Assembly (NCBI RefSeq): GCF_018380615.1
Contig: NZ_JAGYVZ010000008.1
Coordinates: forward strand, 124,001-188,000
Reading direction: 5' to 3'
Length of the DNA stretch: 64,000 nucleotides
From: Flavobacterium psychroterrae
Lineage (GTDB): Bacteria; Bacteroidota; Bacteroidia; Flavobacteriales; Flavobacteriaceae
Part shown: in pieces, positions 1 to 9,401 of the stretch
How positions within the stretch are numbered: the first letter of the stretch is position 1
Layout: each line of letters opens with the position of its first letter
Notes under the pieces: model-generated
Told to the model about the DNA's origin: nothing
What the model saw: the letters and a program-made list of their open reading frames with translations, nothing else
Database searches by the model: none
Translations under genes and position numbers: made by a program

Positions 1-119
1 ATTTTCATATCGAATTAAGAGATAATTTAGGATTAGCTAATATTGCTAAAGGCGAGCTTATCAATGGCGGCACTCTAAAAACAAACTCACTTAATTTATT
101 AGCCGGGTTCACATTTTAA
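1..119 (+). CDS. 3' end of a gene, possibly an outer-membrane beta-barrel protein
   Basis: An open frame enters from the left edge and stops with TAA at 117-119, giving about 38 residues that end in LLAGFTF. An alternating hydrophobic/polar pattern ending in Phe is typical of the last strand of an outer-membrane beta-barrel. That is inference only, because the rest of the gene lies outside the window. Confidence 0.4.
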   Translation, partial: FHIELRDNLGLANIAKGELINGGTLKTNSLNLLAGFTF

Positions 120-212
120 TTCATTTTTATCATTTTTTTACAGCAATTTCTTAATTTAGAGCTCCGAAGAAATAAGTTTCACGATATATTTATTAACAAC
201 CTCACAAAAAAG

Positions 213-680
213 ATGAAAACAGAAAATAACCACTTCGCAAAAGCCGAAATGCTGATTCGGAAACCTGTTTCAGAAGTTTTTCAGGCTTTTATAGATCCGG
301 AAATTACCAGTAAATTTTGGTTTACTAAAGGTTCCGGAAAATTGGAACAAGACACCATAACCGAATGGACTTGGGAAATGTTCGGTTTCTCATTAACTGT
401 TACAACGCATGTTTTACAGGAAAATCATAAAATTGTGATAGAATGGGGAAATCCCGGTGAAATGACTTTAGTGGAATGGCTTTTTAGTCCGCTTGATGAA
501 AATGAAACTTTTGTAAGCATTACCAATTCCGGTTTAAAAGGAGATCCGGATAAAATAATCGATCAGGTCAGAAATTCAACCGAAGGATTTACGTTAGTTC
601 TTGCCGGTGCAAAAGCGTATTTAGAACATAATATAGAACTGAATCTCGTTCTGGATCGATTCCCGAAAGGATTTGCTTAA
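213..680 (+). CDS. SRPBCC / AHSA1-like domain protein
   Basis: 155 residues, the usual size for a single START-like SRPBCC (Activator of Hsp90 ATPase homologue 1-like) domain. The opening pattern (IRKPVSEVFQAFIDPEITSKFWFTKG) and the closing helix (STEGFTLVLAGAKAYLEHN) are characteristic: a hydrophobic cavity fold closed by a long C-terminal helix. Members bind small hydrophobic ligands or act as stress proteins; the ligand cannot be told from sequence. The ATG lies shortly after an A-rich leader. No operon partner is evident, because the next gene is 200 bp away across a palindromic repeat. Confidence 0.85.
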   Translation: MKTENNHFAKAEMLIRKPVSEVFQAFIDPEITSKFWFTKGSGKLEQDTITEWTWEMFGFSLTVTTHVLQENHKIVIEWGNPGEMTLVEWLFSPLDENETFVSITNSGLKGDPDKIIDQVRNSTEGFTLVLAGAKAYLEHNIELNLVLDRFPKGFA

Positions 681-725
681 TGTGAATTAACCTCAAAGTT
701 CGAAAGCATTTTTTACTAAATAAAT

Positions 726-850
726 AATCTCGCAAAGACGCAGAGATGCAAAGTTTATTTTCCTGATAAATTCTTGCACATTAGCGAAATGAAGACAAAG
801 TAAAAACACAAAACTTAAAAAACTTTGCGACTTCGCGCCTTTGCGAGATT
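726..850. repeat. Interspersed inverted repeat (TCGCAAAGACGC type)
   Basis: The left arm starts AATCTCGCAAAGACGC and the right arm ends CGCCTTTGCGAGATT, forming an imperfect long hairpin over the whole intergenic space. Relatives of the right arm occur at about 22788-22810 and 25058-25078. It looks like a REP-like non-coding repeat. Confidence 0.7.
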
Positions 851-882
851 ATAAAAAAAAGCCGAAAAAGAAATAATTTTTA

Positions 883-1563
883 ATGGATTTAACCGAACAT
901 TACCATCAACTTTATAAAAAATCTACCGAAGCAATTTCAAAAGGAAATTACAAATTAGATTCGCAAATTAATAATACAGCAGATTCCCGCTTTGGAATTA
1001 CATTATTAATTCGCCCAAGCGAAAAAGTAAAATCTAATATTCAGTTGTTTTTAAACGAATTAAAAGCAATTGAACCTGAACAATATTATTATCCGGATTC
1101 TGATATTCATATTACCATTATGTCGATTATTTCGTGTTATGAAGGTTTTACTCTGGATGAAATCAATATTCAGGAGTATATCGATATTATTCAACAAAGT
1201 CTGGTGGTTTTAGACAAAATCAAAATTGAATTTAAAGGTATTACAGCTTCACCATCAGCAGTAATGGTTCAGGGTTTTCCAACTGACGAATCTTTGAATG
1301 ATTTCCGCGAAAAACTACGTGAGAATTTCAAGAAATCAACTTTGCAGCAAAGTATTGATAATCGTTATTCTATAGCAACGGCGCATTCTACGGTTTCGAG
1401 ATTTCAGGAAAAACTTCAAAATCCGGAGAAATTGATTGAAGTTATGGAGGAATTCCGAGATTATAATTTTGGGGAATTTACAGTAGAAAATTTAGAATTG
1501 GTTTATAATGATTGGTATCAAAGAGAAGAAAACACAATTCATTTAGCAGAATTTATGATTTGA
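883..1563 (+). CDS. 2H phosphoesterase / 2'-5' RNA ligase-like protein
   Basis: 226 residues with two His-x-Thr motifs, H76-I-T78 (in DIHITIMS) and H168-S-T170 (in TAHSTVSRF). These are the paired catalytic signatures of the 2H phosphoesterase superfamily (LigT/2'-5' RNA ligase, cyclic phosphodiesterases). The spacing of about 90 residues between motifs fits the two-lobed fold. Such enzymes usually open 2',3'-cyclic phosphates or hydrolyse 2'-5' bonds; the substrate here is unknown. The gene is single and is followed by a palindromic repeat. Confidence 0.75.
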   Translation: MDLTEHYHQLYKKSTEAISKGNYKLDSQINNTADSRFGITLLIRPSEKVKSNIQLFLNELKAIEPEQYYYPDSDIHITIMSIISCYEGFTLDEINIQEYIDIIQQSLVVLDKIKIEFKGITASPSAVMVQGFPTDESLNDFREKLRENFKKSTLQQSIDNRYSIATAHSTVSRFQEKLQNPEKLIEVMEEFRDYNFGEFTVENLELVYNDWYQREENTIHLAEFMI

Positions 1564-1578
1564 TTTTTTTTAACAGAT

Positions 1579-1678
1579 TTTTTTTGCCACGAATTTCACG
1601 AATTAGCCCGAATTTTTTTGACAGTAATTTAAGCGTATTTCAATTCGTGGAAATTAGTGCAATTCGTGGCAAAAAAAC
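1579..1678. repeat. Interspersed inverted repeat (GCCACGAATTTCACG type)
   Basis: The left arm TTTTTTGCCACGAATTTC is mirrored by the right arm ending AATTCGTGGCAAAAAAA, about 100 bp in all. A second copy of the same family lies at 28972-29081. Both copies sit between the ends of convergent genes, where the stem could also act in transcript termination. Confidence 0.75.
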
Positions 1679-1679
1679 T

Positions 1680-2042
1680 TCATCCTTTAAACTTCCCAAA
1701 ATGCCATAAGACACCGGACGGATCGTGTAAAAAACATTCGCTTCCCCAATCTAAATGGCGCGTTGGAGTTAATTTCACACCGTATTTCTCAGTTAGATTT
1801 AAAGCTAATAACTGATTGTAATAGTAATCAACATCCTCAACTTCAAGAAAAATCATTGTGTTTTCATTCCAGCTTTTCTCATAATAATCCTGAAGATAAA
1901 AAGCGAGTTCTCCCGTTTTAAAAACAGAAAAATTATTTTCTAAAATGGTTTCTTCAAAACCTAAATCACGGTAAAAACTTCTTGAAATTTCAAAATCTTT
2001 GGAACCAATAAATGGTCGGATGGATTTGGCTTTATGATTCAT
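1680..2042 (-). CDS. Glyoxalase / bleomycin-resistance (VOC) family protein
   Basis: 120 residues, the length of one vicinal-oxygen-chelate unit. It has the beta-alpha-beta-beta-beta pattern: RPFIGSKDFEISRSFYRDLGFEE, then FSVFKTGELAFYLQD, then MIFLEVEDVDYYYNQL, then the closing CFLHDPSGVLWHFG. The DPSG-x-x-W-H ending is typical of the superfamily. It could be a metal-dependent dioxygenase, isomerase or resistance protein; the substrate is unassignable. Its stop codon is at the edge of the palindromic repeat. Confidence 0.8.
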   Translation of the reverse strand: MNHKAKSIRPFIGSKDFEISRSFYRDLGFEETILENNFSVFKTGELAFYLQDYYEKSWNENTMIFLEVEDVDYYYNQLLALNLTEKYGVKLTPTRHLDWGSECFLHDPSGVLWHFGKFKG

Positions 2043-2090
2043 ATTTATTGAATTTAGGATGATCTTAATTTCTGAAATAGATTCTCAAAT

Positions 2091-2531
2091 TTAAGAAAAC
2101 CATTCAATTTTATGATCAAGACGAATAAGGAAATCTGTAAATGAAGTTCCTATTACAATATTATATTTACTGTTTAAATCAATAAAAGGAGAAAGGATAA
2201 CTTTTACATTCTCAAATTGATCGATTTCAATTCCTATAAATTCTCCACTTCCGTTTGAACCAATTCCAATTGTTCTTTTTAATTCTTCAACTATTTTATA
2301 GCTTTTATTGGCTTCGATAATTTCTTCTAAACTCCATAGTTTTATAAACTCAACACCAATAAACTGATCGATTCCCAAATAGTTTTCAAGATAAAAAACA
2401 TAATCTTCAGGAAGTTTTAAATTAGAAAAAGATTCTATTTTAGCTATTTGAACAGAAGAATTGATATCTCTTTTTGGAAAATCATACTTTGAAATTATTG
2501 CTTGTAAAACTTCCATAAAATATACTTTCAA
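2091..2531 (-). CDS. SMI1/KNR4 family protein
   Basis: 146 residues. The pattern LPEDYVFYLENYLG followed by EFIKLWSLEEIIEANK and GSNGSGEFIGIEI matches the SMI1/KNR4 (SUKH) fold. In bacteria these proteins often serve as immunity proteins to polymorphic toxins, but many are stand-alone with no known role. No toxin gene is adjacent here, so immunity is only a possibility. It may be co-transcribed with the DUF2625 gene 14 bp upstream. Confidence 0.75.
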   Translation of the reverse strand: MKVYFMEVLQAIISKYDFPKRDINSSVQIAKIESFSNLKLPEDYVFYLENYLGIDQFIGVEFIKLWSLEEIIEANKSYKIVEELKRTIGIGSNGSGEFIGIEIDQFENVKVILSPFIDLNSKYNIVIGTSFTDFLIRLDHKIEWFS

Positions 2532-2545
2532 ATCTTAAAACTCAT

Positions 2546-3286
2546 TTATTTACTCGAACTCATTTGTTTTTGCAAATCTATATTTAAACTGTATTGCTCC
2601 TGAACGGGAATTATTTTTCGGGAACTTTTATTGATATCACTTCCTTCGGCTGCCCATAAAAACGGATAAAAATTAAAAACCTCATCCCCTTTTAATTTAG
2701 AAACTTCTTCTCGCCATCCATTCCATCTGTTTCCTTCGTAAAACTTATCTAAATCGTTATTAAAACAAAATTCTAAAAACTCAGAATATGTAATATCAAG
2801 GGCTTCATATTCGAGATTATCAGGAGAAAAATAGTAAATCTTGCCTAAGTCACTTCCTAATCCGCCACCATTTAAAAGATAAAAACCGCCAATTGCATCA
2901 TCGGCAATTAATAAAAAAGAAGGCGTTTCTCCAAATTCTTGAAATGATTTTCCTTTGTTCCAATCCGGAAGTGTACGATCAAATCTTGAATTTCCCGAAC
3001 CTAAAATCCTTATCCATCCATCATCAATTAAAAGGCCGCCTGTCATAAAAACAATTGCTCCCATTGGCGAGCGGGTTGTAACCTGTGTTTTATATAAGGC
3101 ATCTTTTGCTTTTACAGCATCGACCGGTAAAACCTCTACTTTATTTTTTGCTGTTTTAATCCAACCCTGAACAATTGACCAGCCCGGATCCTTTTTATCA
3201 ATAAGTTCTTCAGCTTTTTTCATTTTGTTTTGTCCTGCTACAAAATTTACCAATATCAATGCAATTACTACAAATCTTCTTGTCAT
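2546..3286 (-). CDS. DUF2625 family protein with signal peptide
   Basis: 246 residues. The N-terminus (MTRRFVVIALILVNFVAGQ) is a plausible signal peptide cleaved after AGQ. The core (SPMGAIVFMTGGLLIDDGWIRILGSG, then LPDWNKGKS, then FLLIADDAIGGFYLLNGG) is recognised as the DUF2625 family, of unknown function. The gene is followed at 14 bp by the SMI1/KNR4 gene on the same strand, and the antiporter gene lies just upstream, so the three may share a transcript. Confidence 0.75.
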   Translation of the reverse strand: MTRRFVVIALILVNFVAGQNKMKKAEELIDKKDPGWSIVQGWIKTAKNKVEVLPVDAVKAKDALYKTQVTTRSPMGAIVFMTGGLLIDDGWIRILGSGNSRFDRTLPDWNKGKSFQEFGETPSFLLIADDAIGGFYLLNGGGLGSDLGKIYYFSPDNLEYEALDITYSEFLEFCFNNDLDKFYEGNRWNGWREEVSKLKGDEVFNFYPFLWAAEGSDINKSSRKIIPVQEQYSLNIDLQKQMSSSK

Positions 3287-3312
3287 TATTATTTTGTAAT
3301 TATTATTTTAAT

Positions 3313-5460
3313 CTAGCTTTTTTTCAAAATATTCCCCAAACCACGACCAATCTGCTCAATAGCTTCAAGACCTTTAGTTAATGGCGTTGCAGTAAAATCC
3401 TCATACGCATCCATCGCTGTTCCTTTGCGGTCGTCTTGTGCATAAACTAAAATAAGGTTATTATCATCAAATGATTTTTCGAATTTCTGAGGCAATTTAT
3501 CAAATATTGATTTGTACGAAACAGATCCTTTTCGGGATAAATTAAAAACAATCAAATCGGTTGGTTTAATTTCATCTGATATGGATTCAAAATCTTCCCA
3601 ATCCATAATACTTTTAAAACCTAATTTTGCATTTAATTTTAAATTCAGCGCAATTTGCTGAATCGCCTGATGCGTTTTATATTCGGCATAAATTATAATC
3701 GGAACACTTAATTCCTGTGACAATCGACAAATTTTCTGTAGTAAAAGATGGAATCCAACACCTCTTTCTGAAAATGGCGGACACATGAAAACTAATCTTT
3801 TTTCCTCAATAAAGGTTTTCTGAAATCTACAAATGAATAAACTTTTATCTACGTTATTGATAATCGAATCTACGTTTTCTCCAAAAATTTTATCAAGAAA
3901 TCCTGTTTTTCTCGGCCATCCAATAATCACAATATCCGACATTATTTCTTTTGAAGTTCTCGCAATTCCGCTTGCAGGATTATGATCGATTCTGGCAATT
4001 GTGTTGATTTTAACTTCAGATGCTGATCCCTGAATCACGAATTTATCAACTGCTTTTCTATATTTTAAAATATTTTTTTCGGCCTGATCATTATTGGGAA
4101 CAATCGTTAACAAAGTCACCGGATTAGCTGATTTTTTATCTTTTATCAAAAGTGCAAAATCTAATAAAGTGGCTGTCGCCGAAGTTTTTGCTAACGGAAT
4201 TAAAATATGTTCATCTAAAATCTGGTCGTTATGTGCATCTTCATGAGAAACTTCTTCTTCGCAAATGGCAATTTTTTTCGCTGCTTTTTCAGTTGCAAAA
4301 GATGCAACAATACACGTAATTAGAATTAAAATAATAGTTCCGTTTAAGATGTTTTCGTCAAGGATTTTTGCTTTAAAACCCACTAAAATTACCGCTAAAG
4401 TTGCCGCTGCGTGCGCGCTGCTTAACCCAAAAATAAGTTGTCGTTCTGTCTTTGTATATTTAAAAGTAATCTGGGTAAAAAACGCTGCAATCCATTTCCC
4501 GAAAATAGCCACAACACTTAATGTTCCCGCCACGATTAATGCCGTTGGTCCGCTTAAGATTACGCTGATATCAACCAACATTCCCACAGAAATCAGGAAA
4601 AACGGAATAAATAATGAATTTCCAATAAACTCAATTCTGTTCATTAAAGCGGATGAATGCGGAATTAAAGGATTTAAAGCTAATCCGGCGACGAATGCAC
4701 CAATAATAGGTTCTACTCCTGCAACTTCGGCTAAAAATGCTGCGAAAAAAACGACTGAAAGTACAAAGATATAATGAGCGTGTTTTTCACTTTCTAACTT
4801 CTTAAAAAACCATTTTGCAATCCTGGGAATAACCAAAAACATAATAGCAGAGAAAATCGCCAACGACACGCCTAATTTTATCCAGAAAGCCTGATTTAAA
4901 TTTCCCTGACTGCTTCCCATAATAATGGCAAGAATAATTAAAACAGCCGTATCGGTTAAAATAGTTCCTCCCACAGTTATGGCAACAGCTTGATTTTTAG
5001 CAATTCCCATTTTACTCACAATAGGATAAGCGACTAAAGTGTGTGTTGCAAACATACTTGCGGTTAAAAAACTCGCATTAAAATCATAATTCAGTAAATA
5101 ATAACAAACCGGAAACCCAATCGATAAAGGGAATATAAAGGTGAAGAACCCAAAGAGTAAACTTTTATTTCGGTTGGCTTTAAACTCGTTCATATCAAGT
5201 TCTAAACCGGCAATAAACATAATGTACAAAAGCCCGATTGTAGAGAATAAATCAACGGCTGAGTTTTTGGCAAGAATATTAAGTCCGTGTGGTCCAATGA
5301 TTACACCCGAAATAATAAGTCCGATAATCCCTGGAATATTTATTTTTTTGAGTAAAATAGGTGACAAGAGAATAATGAAAAGTATCAACGAAAAAATTAA
5401 TACTGGGTTGCTTAATGGTAATTCGAATTCTTGTAAAAAATGCTTGAAAAATTCTATCAT
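3313..5460 (-). CDS. CPA2-type cation:proton antiporter with C-terminal USP-like domain
   Basis: 715 residues. Residues about 1-390 contain roughly 12 hydrophobic segments of the Na+/H+ exchanger (Kef/CPA2) type, including GIIGLIISGVIIGPHG and the conserved GTILTDTAV and EPIIGAFVAGLALNP blocks. The C-terminal 300 residues are soluble, with two stretches resembling universal stress protein domains (HILIPLAKTSATATLLDFAL and later SVPIIIYAEY), a common arrangement in Bacteroidota. It probably exchanges Na+ or K+ for H+ in the inner membrane. The ion specificity cannot be read. Confidence 0.88.
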   Translation of the reverse strand: MIEFFKHFLQEFELPLSNPVLIFSLILFIILLSPILLKKINIPGIIGLIISGVIIGPHGLNILAKNSAVDLFSTIGLLYIMFIAGLELDMNEFKANRNKSLLFGFFTFIFPLSIGFPVCYYLLNYDFNASFLTASMFATHTLVAYPIVSKMGIAKNQAVAITVGGTILTDTAVLIILAIIMGSSQGNLNQAFWIKLGVSLAIFSAIMFLVIPRIAKWFFKKLESEKHAHYIFVLSVVFFAAFLAEVAGVEPIIGAFVAGLALNPLIPHSSALMNRIEFIGNSLFIPFFLISVGMLVDISVILSGPTALIVAGTLSVVAIFGKWIAAFFTQITFKYTKTERQLIFGLSSAHAAATLAVILVGFKAKILDENILNGTIILILITCIVASFATEKAAKKIAICEEEVSHEDAHNDQILDEHILIPLAKTSATATLLDFALLIKDKKSANPVTLLTIVPNNDQAEKNILKYRKAVDKFVIQGSASEVKINTIARIDHNPASGIARTSKEIMSDIVIIGWPRKTGFLDKIFGENVDSIINNVDKSLFICRFQKTFIEEKRLVFMCPPFSERGVGFHLLLQKICRLSQELSVPIIIYAEYKTHQAIQQIALNLKLNAKLGFKSIMDWEDFESISDEIKPTDLIVFNLSRKGSVSYKSIFDKLPQKFEKSFDDNNLILVYAQDDRKGTAMDAYEDFTATPLTKGLEAIEQIGRGLGNILKKS

Positions 5461-5781
5461 AATGTAATTTTATCTTCTTTGTGGTATTTTAATTTTTCGT
5501 AAAAAGAGGTTTCTCAATTAAAATAAAATCGCAGAAGTTATTATTTTCCAACTTTATTTAAAAAGCTTAATAAAATTGGATTCTTTAGTGATTGCTTCAC
5601 TACAAAAATACCTAAAAAAAACGCGCACTCTTTACGAAAACCGCATATTAAGGAATAAAATTTGTTTCATTGCCAAATTATTAAAATTTAATATTTTTTT
5701 TAACAAAACTGCAACATTAACAAATCAAAATAAATGTTCGTTGCATTATTCAATTATCTTTGTCTTAATAAATATTGCACA

Positions 5782-7209
5782 ATGGAAGAATGTATCTCTG
5801 TTTTTGATATGCTTAAAATTGGCGTTGGTCCCTCAAGTTCTCATACTTTAGGACCGTGGAGAGCCGCAGAACGTTTTTTAGAAGAGTTAAAAAACGAATC
5901 AATTTTAGACCAAATTAAACGGGTAAAAGTCGATTTATACGGATCACTTTCCTTAACCGGAAAAGGTCACGCTACTGATTTATCTGTAATGTTAGGCTTA
6001 AGCGGACAAGATCCTGAATATATCCCAATAGATGATATTGCAGGAATTATTAAAAATATCGAAGATACACACGAAATTATTCTGGCAAACGAATATAAAA
6101 TTCCATTTTACTTTTTACAGGATATTGTGTTCAATAAGGAGTTTCTTCCCTTTCATGCAAATGGATTAAAATTCACAGCTTATAAAGAAGATGATTCTGA
6201 ATACGATGCTACTTTTTATTCTATTGGAGGTGGTTTTGTGGTCAAAGAAGAACGCACAAATGCCAAAATCAAAGAGGTTATAAAATGTGCTTTCCCCTTC
6301 CCGATTCAAAATGCAGTTGAACTGTTAGATTATACGATTTCAGAGAACAAATCGATCTCGGAGATTGTGTATGAAAATGAAAAATCGATGCGTCCGGAAG
6401 CCGAAATTCACTCAGAATTAATGCGCATCTGGAACACGATGTTAGAATGCATGTACATTGGCTGTCATACCGGAGGCATTCTCCCGGGCGGATTAAACGT
6501 TCGAAGAAGAGCTTTTGATATGCACCAAAACTTAATAGGTTTATCCAATTATTCTAACCCGCAAACCTGGCTGGAAGAAATCAGAAAAACTGAAGTGAAA
6601 TTTCGTCAGATCCTGAAATGGGTAAGTTGTTTTGCACTTGCCGTAAACGAAGTAAATGCTGCTTTAGGGCGTGTTGTTACTGCGCCTACAAACGGAAGCG
6701 CTGGTGTAATTCCGGCAGTTTTAATGTATTATCTGGTAATTGAAAACCACGATGCAGGCGAAAAAGAGATCAAACAATTTTTGATGGTTGCCGGAGAAAT
6801 TGGAAGTATTTTCAAAAAAGGCTCCACAATATCGGCCGCAATGGGCGGTTGTCAGGCAGAAATTGGTGTTTCATCATCAATGGCTGCTGCAGCACTTTGC
6901 GAATTAATGGGTGGATCTCCCGCTCAGGTTTTAATGGCTGCCGAAATCGCAATGGAACATCATCTTGGTTTAACCTGTGACCCTATTGGCGGTTTGGTTC
7001 AGATTCCGTGTATCGAAAGAAATACTATGGGCGCAATAAAAGCGATAAACGCTGCAGAACTTGCGCTTGAAACTGATTCTAAAAACGCAAAAGTACCTCT
7101 TGACAAAGTCATTAATACAATGTGGCAAACTGCAAAAGATATGAATTCTAAATACAAAGAAACTTCTGAAGGAGGACTTGCAATTGCCGTAAATATGGCT
7201 GATTGTTAA
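5782..7209 (+). CDS. sdaA: L-serine ammonia-lyase (serine dehydratase), iron-sulfur type
   Basis: 475 residues from the chosen ATG at 5782. An upstream in-frame ATG at 5734 would add 16 residues unlike the family, which starts [10 protein letters not shown]. It is the single-chain form with both beta and alpha domains. The N-terminal [13 protein letters not shown] motif, then [29 protein letters not shown] and the cysteine-bearing GGCQAEIG and [18 protein letters not shown] segments are the iron-sulfur and serine-binding signatures. It converts L-serine to pyruvate and ammonia. It is a single gene with a palindromic repeat downstream. Confidence 0.95.
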   Translation: MEECISVFDMLKIGVGPSSSHTLGPWRAAERFLEELKNESILDQIKRVKVDLYGSLSLTGKGHATDLSVMLGLSGQDPEYIPIDDIAGIIKNIEDTHEIILANEYKIPFYFLQDIVFNKEFLPFHANGLKFTAYKEDDSEYDATFYSIGGGFVVKEERTNAKIKEVIKCAFPFPIQNAVELLDYTISENKSISEIVYENEKSMRPEAEIHSELMRIWNTMLECMYIGCHTGGILPGGLNVRRRAFDMHQNLIGLSNYSNPQTWLEEIRKTEVKFRQILKWVSCFALAVNEVNAALGRVVTAPTNGSAGVIPAVLMYYLVIENHDAGEKEIKQFLMVAGEIGSIFKKGSTISAAMGGCQAEIGVSSSMAAAALCELMGGSPAQVLMAAEIAMEHHLGLTCDPIGGLVQIPCIERNTMGAIKAINAAELALETDSKNAKVPLDKVINTMWQTAKDMNSKYKETSEGGLAIAVNMADC

Positions 7210-7214
7210 AAATA

Positions 7215-7311
7215 TTTTTGCCAGAGATTAAAGGATTATCACAGATTAACATCTAATAAAATGTGATTTGAAAAATCCTTTAAATCTTTTAATCTGTGGC
7301 AAAAAAAAAAT
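7215..7311. repeat. Interspersed inverted repeat (GCCACAGATTAAAAGG type)
   Basis: The left arm TTTTTGCCAGAGATTAAAGG mirrors the right arm CCTTTAAATC...TTTTAATCTGTGGC followed by an A-run. Related copies are at 20977-21077, 36287-36340 and 55978-56031. An in-frame GTG inside the right arm (7296) mimics a start codon for the next gene. Confidence 0.75.
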
Positions 7312-7331
7312 CTTCTCCCAAAAACTACTCC

Positions 7332-8531
7332 ATGAAAAAATATTACTTTTTATTAGCCTTATTATTTTGCTCGGTTTTATTGCATTGCCAGGAACGTTAT
7401 TTCCTTAATTCAGATACACGTTTGTACACTTCGGCAAGTGCTTCGGCTGAATTTTCAGGTTATTTTAAATATGGTGCCGAAGTTCAATTATTATCCGAAA
7501 GTAAAAACGGCTGGTACAAAGTAAAAGCCGATAATTTATCTGAAGGTTATATTCCTGAAAAATTTGTTGCCACAAGATTAAATTCAGCCGACATTAAAGT
7601 TCGTGACAACGAAAACCCAATTATTGAAGGAAGCGATAATTATTACGGCAGTAATCACCTTTTTGTTTTAGTTGCCGGTTTAAAAGCGAGAGCACAACCA
7701 GATAAAAATTCAAAAATTAAGGAAATTCTAAATGTTGGTGATCCCGTTGCTGTAAATTATCTTCCTAAAAGTCAGGAAGAATGGGTAAATATAAGTGGTA
7801 ATTTTAGTGATGAATATGCGAAATTTACTTTAAGAAAATTCATTGGCAAAAGACCTGATTTCAATACTTTATTAAAAGATTTCGATAAACTTGATGTTAA
7901 TAATATTACAGAACGCAAAACTGTTGGCGAGAGACTTGTAGAATTGGCCTGGAATAGTGAGACTACAACTTTGGCTCCGGCTTACCAGAGATATTATGAG
8001 GTTGTAAAACAATTAAACGACCCAAAACTTCTTGCTGATACTGAACTTAATATGGCTGTAGCCAAAGGATTAGCGAAACATAAAAAACCGGAAGAGATTC
8101 TGGCTTTCGTTAAAAAATCAGAATTTGTATTGAAAGGTTTAAAAACCAAAGCATGGTATTTAACTCAAAAAGATTTGGTAAAAACTTTTGGAAAACCTGT
8201 TAAAAAAGCGACTGTAAGTGATGAATGCGGCGTTTATTTAAGTGAGACTTTTTACTATTATCAAGATTTAGAAGCTTCTGTAAATGAGCAAAAAAATCAG
8301 GCAGAAATTACAAAGGTTTTTATTAACAAAAACAACAAACTTGTTCTAAATCCTAATGCAACATTAGACAATTCCTTAACTGAAAAAGCATTTATCGAAA
8401 AATACGGATCTTATATTGGTGCCTCAATAAAAGCGCCGCATTCTTATTCTATACAAATAGAAGACAGCGAGTTTAAGATAGAATTCAAGGATGGAAAATT
8501 ATTTACCATCGAAATATTCTTCTATTGCTGA
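7332..8531 (+). CDS. Secreted SH3-domain protein
   Basis: 399 residues from the ATG at 7332. The upstream GTG at 7296 lies inside a palindromic repeat and is rejected. The N-terminus (MKKYYFLLALLFCSVLLHCQ) is a signal peptide. Residues about 20-70 (TRLYTSASASAEFSGYFKYGAEVQLL, then GWYKVKADNLSEGYIPEKFV) form a bacterial SH3 domain. A second SH3-like stretch follows near residue 110 (LKARAQPDKNSKIKEILNVGDPV). The rest is unrecognised. It is probably periplasmic or surface-exposed; SH3b domains often bind cell-wall peptides. No partner gene is evident. Confidence 0.7.
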   Translation: MKKYYFLLALLFCSVLLHCQERYFLNSDTRLYTSASASAEFSGYFKYGAEVQLLSESKNGWYKVKADNLSEGYIPEKFVATRLNSADIKVRDNENPIIEGSDNYYGSNHLFVLVAGLKARAQPDKNSKIKEILNVGDPVAVNYLPKSQEEWVNISGNFSDEYAKFTLRKFIGKRPDFNTLLKDFDKLDVNNITERKTVGERLVELAWNSETTTLAPAYQRYYEVVKQLNDPKLLADTELNMAVAKGLAKHKKPEEILAFVKKSEFVLKGLKTKAWYLTQKDLVKTFGKPVKKATVSDECGVYLSETFYYYQDLEASVNEQKNQAEITKVFINKNNKLVLNPNATLDNSLTEKAFIEKYGSYIGASIKAPHSYSIQIEDSEFKIEFKDGKLFTIEIFFYC

Positions 8532-8581
8532 TTTCAATCTATAATTAATCAATACTTTTACATCTTCAAAAAAAAAATAAA

Positions 8582-9400
8582 ATGTCAGTAGCAAAAAAAG
8601 ATTATAAAAGAATCACAACAAAGTCATTGATCGAAATGAAAAGCAACGGAGAAAAAATCTCTATGCTTACGGCTTACGATTTTACGATGGCAAAAATTGT
8701 TGATACCGCAGGAGTCGATGTGATTTTAGTGGGCGATTCAGCGTCAAATGTTATGGCGGGTCACGAAACGACTTTGCCAATTACTTTAGATCAAATGATT
8801 TATCACGCTTCATCTGTAGTTCGCGCTGTAGAAAGAGCGTTGGTTGTGGTAGATCTACCTTTTGGAAGTTACCAGTCAGATCCAAAAGAGGCTTTGCGTT
8901 CTGCTATCAGAATCATGAAAGAAAGCGGCGGTCACGCTGTAAAACTTGAAGGTGGAAAAGAAATTAAAGAATCTATCAAAAAAATATTAAACGCAGGAAT
9001 TCCGGTTATGGGACATTTGGGTTTAACACCTCAATCGATCTATAAATTTGGAACATACAGCGTTCGTGCAAAAGAAGACGAAGAAGCAGAAAAACTGATC
9101 GCAGATGCAAAACTGTTAGAAAAAATTGGCTGTTTTGGTATTGTTCTTGAAAAAATCCCGGCTCATTTAGCGGAACAAGTTGCTAAAAGTATTTCAATTC
9201 CTGTTATTGGTATTGGTGCCGGTGGTGGCGTTGACGGACAAGTTTTGGTAATTCATGATATGCTAGGAATGAACAATGAATTTAGCCCGCGCTTTTTACG
9301 TCGTTACCTAAATTTATATGATGAAATGACAAAAGCAATTGGTCAATATGCTGCTGATGTTAAGTCAAGTGATTTTCCTAATGCTGGGGAACAGTACTAG
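8582..9400 (+). CDS. panB: 3-methyl-2-oxobutanoate hydroxymethyltransferase
   Basis: 272 residues, the normal length for PanB, a TIM-barrel enzyme making ketopantoate for pantothenate and CoA synthesis. Diagnostic segments are [64 protein letters not shown] and [18 protein letters not shown]. The gene is followed by an inverted-repeat-bounded unit carrying a four-helix-bundle gene, and then by the pseudouridine synthase gene, which in relatives I would expect directly next to panB. Confidence 0.97.
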   Translation: MSVAKKDYKRITTKSLIEMKSNGEKISMLTAYDFTMAKIVDTAGVDVILVGDSASNVMAGHETTLPITLDQMIYHASSVVRAVERALVVVDLPFGSYQSDPKEALRSAIRIMKESGGHAVKLEGGKEIKESIKKILNAGIPVMGHLGLTPQSIYKFGTYSVRAKEDEEAEKLIADAKLLEKIGCFGIVLEKIPAHLAEQVAKSISIPVIGIGAGGGVDGQVLVIHDMLGMNNEFSPRFLRRYLNLYDEMTKAIGQYAADVKSSDFPNAGEQY

Positions 9401-9401
9401 G

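Noticed and set aside
1512..1709. Open frame overlapping the 2H phosphoesterase end
   Set aside because: It runs through the palindromic repeat and overlaps two real genes; no family features.
4265..4774. Long open frame opposite the antiporter gene
   Set aside because: Shadow of the antiporter coding strand; composition is the reverse-complement of membrane segments.
5576..5851. Frame before serine dehydratase
   Set aside because: Overlaps the true start of sdaA in another frame and is low-complexity.
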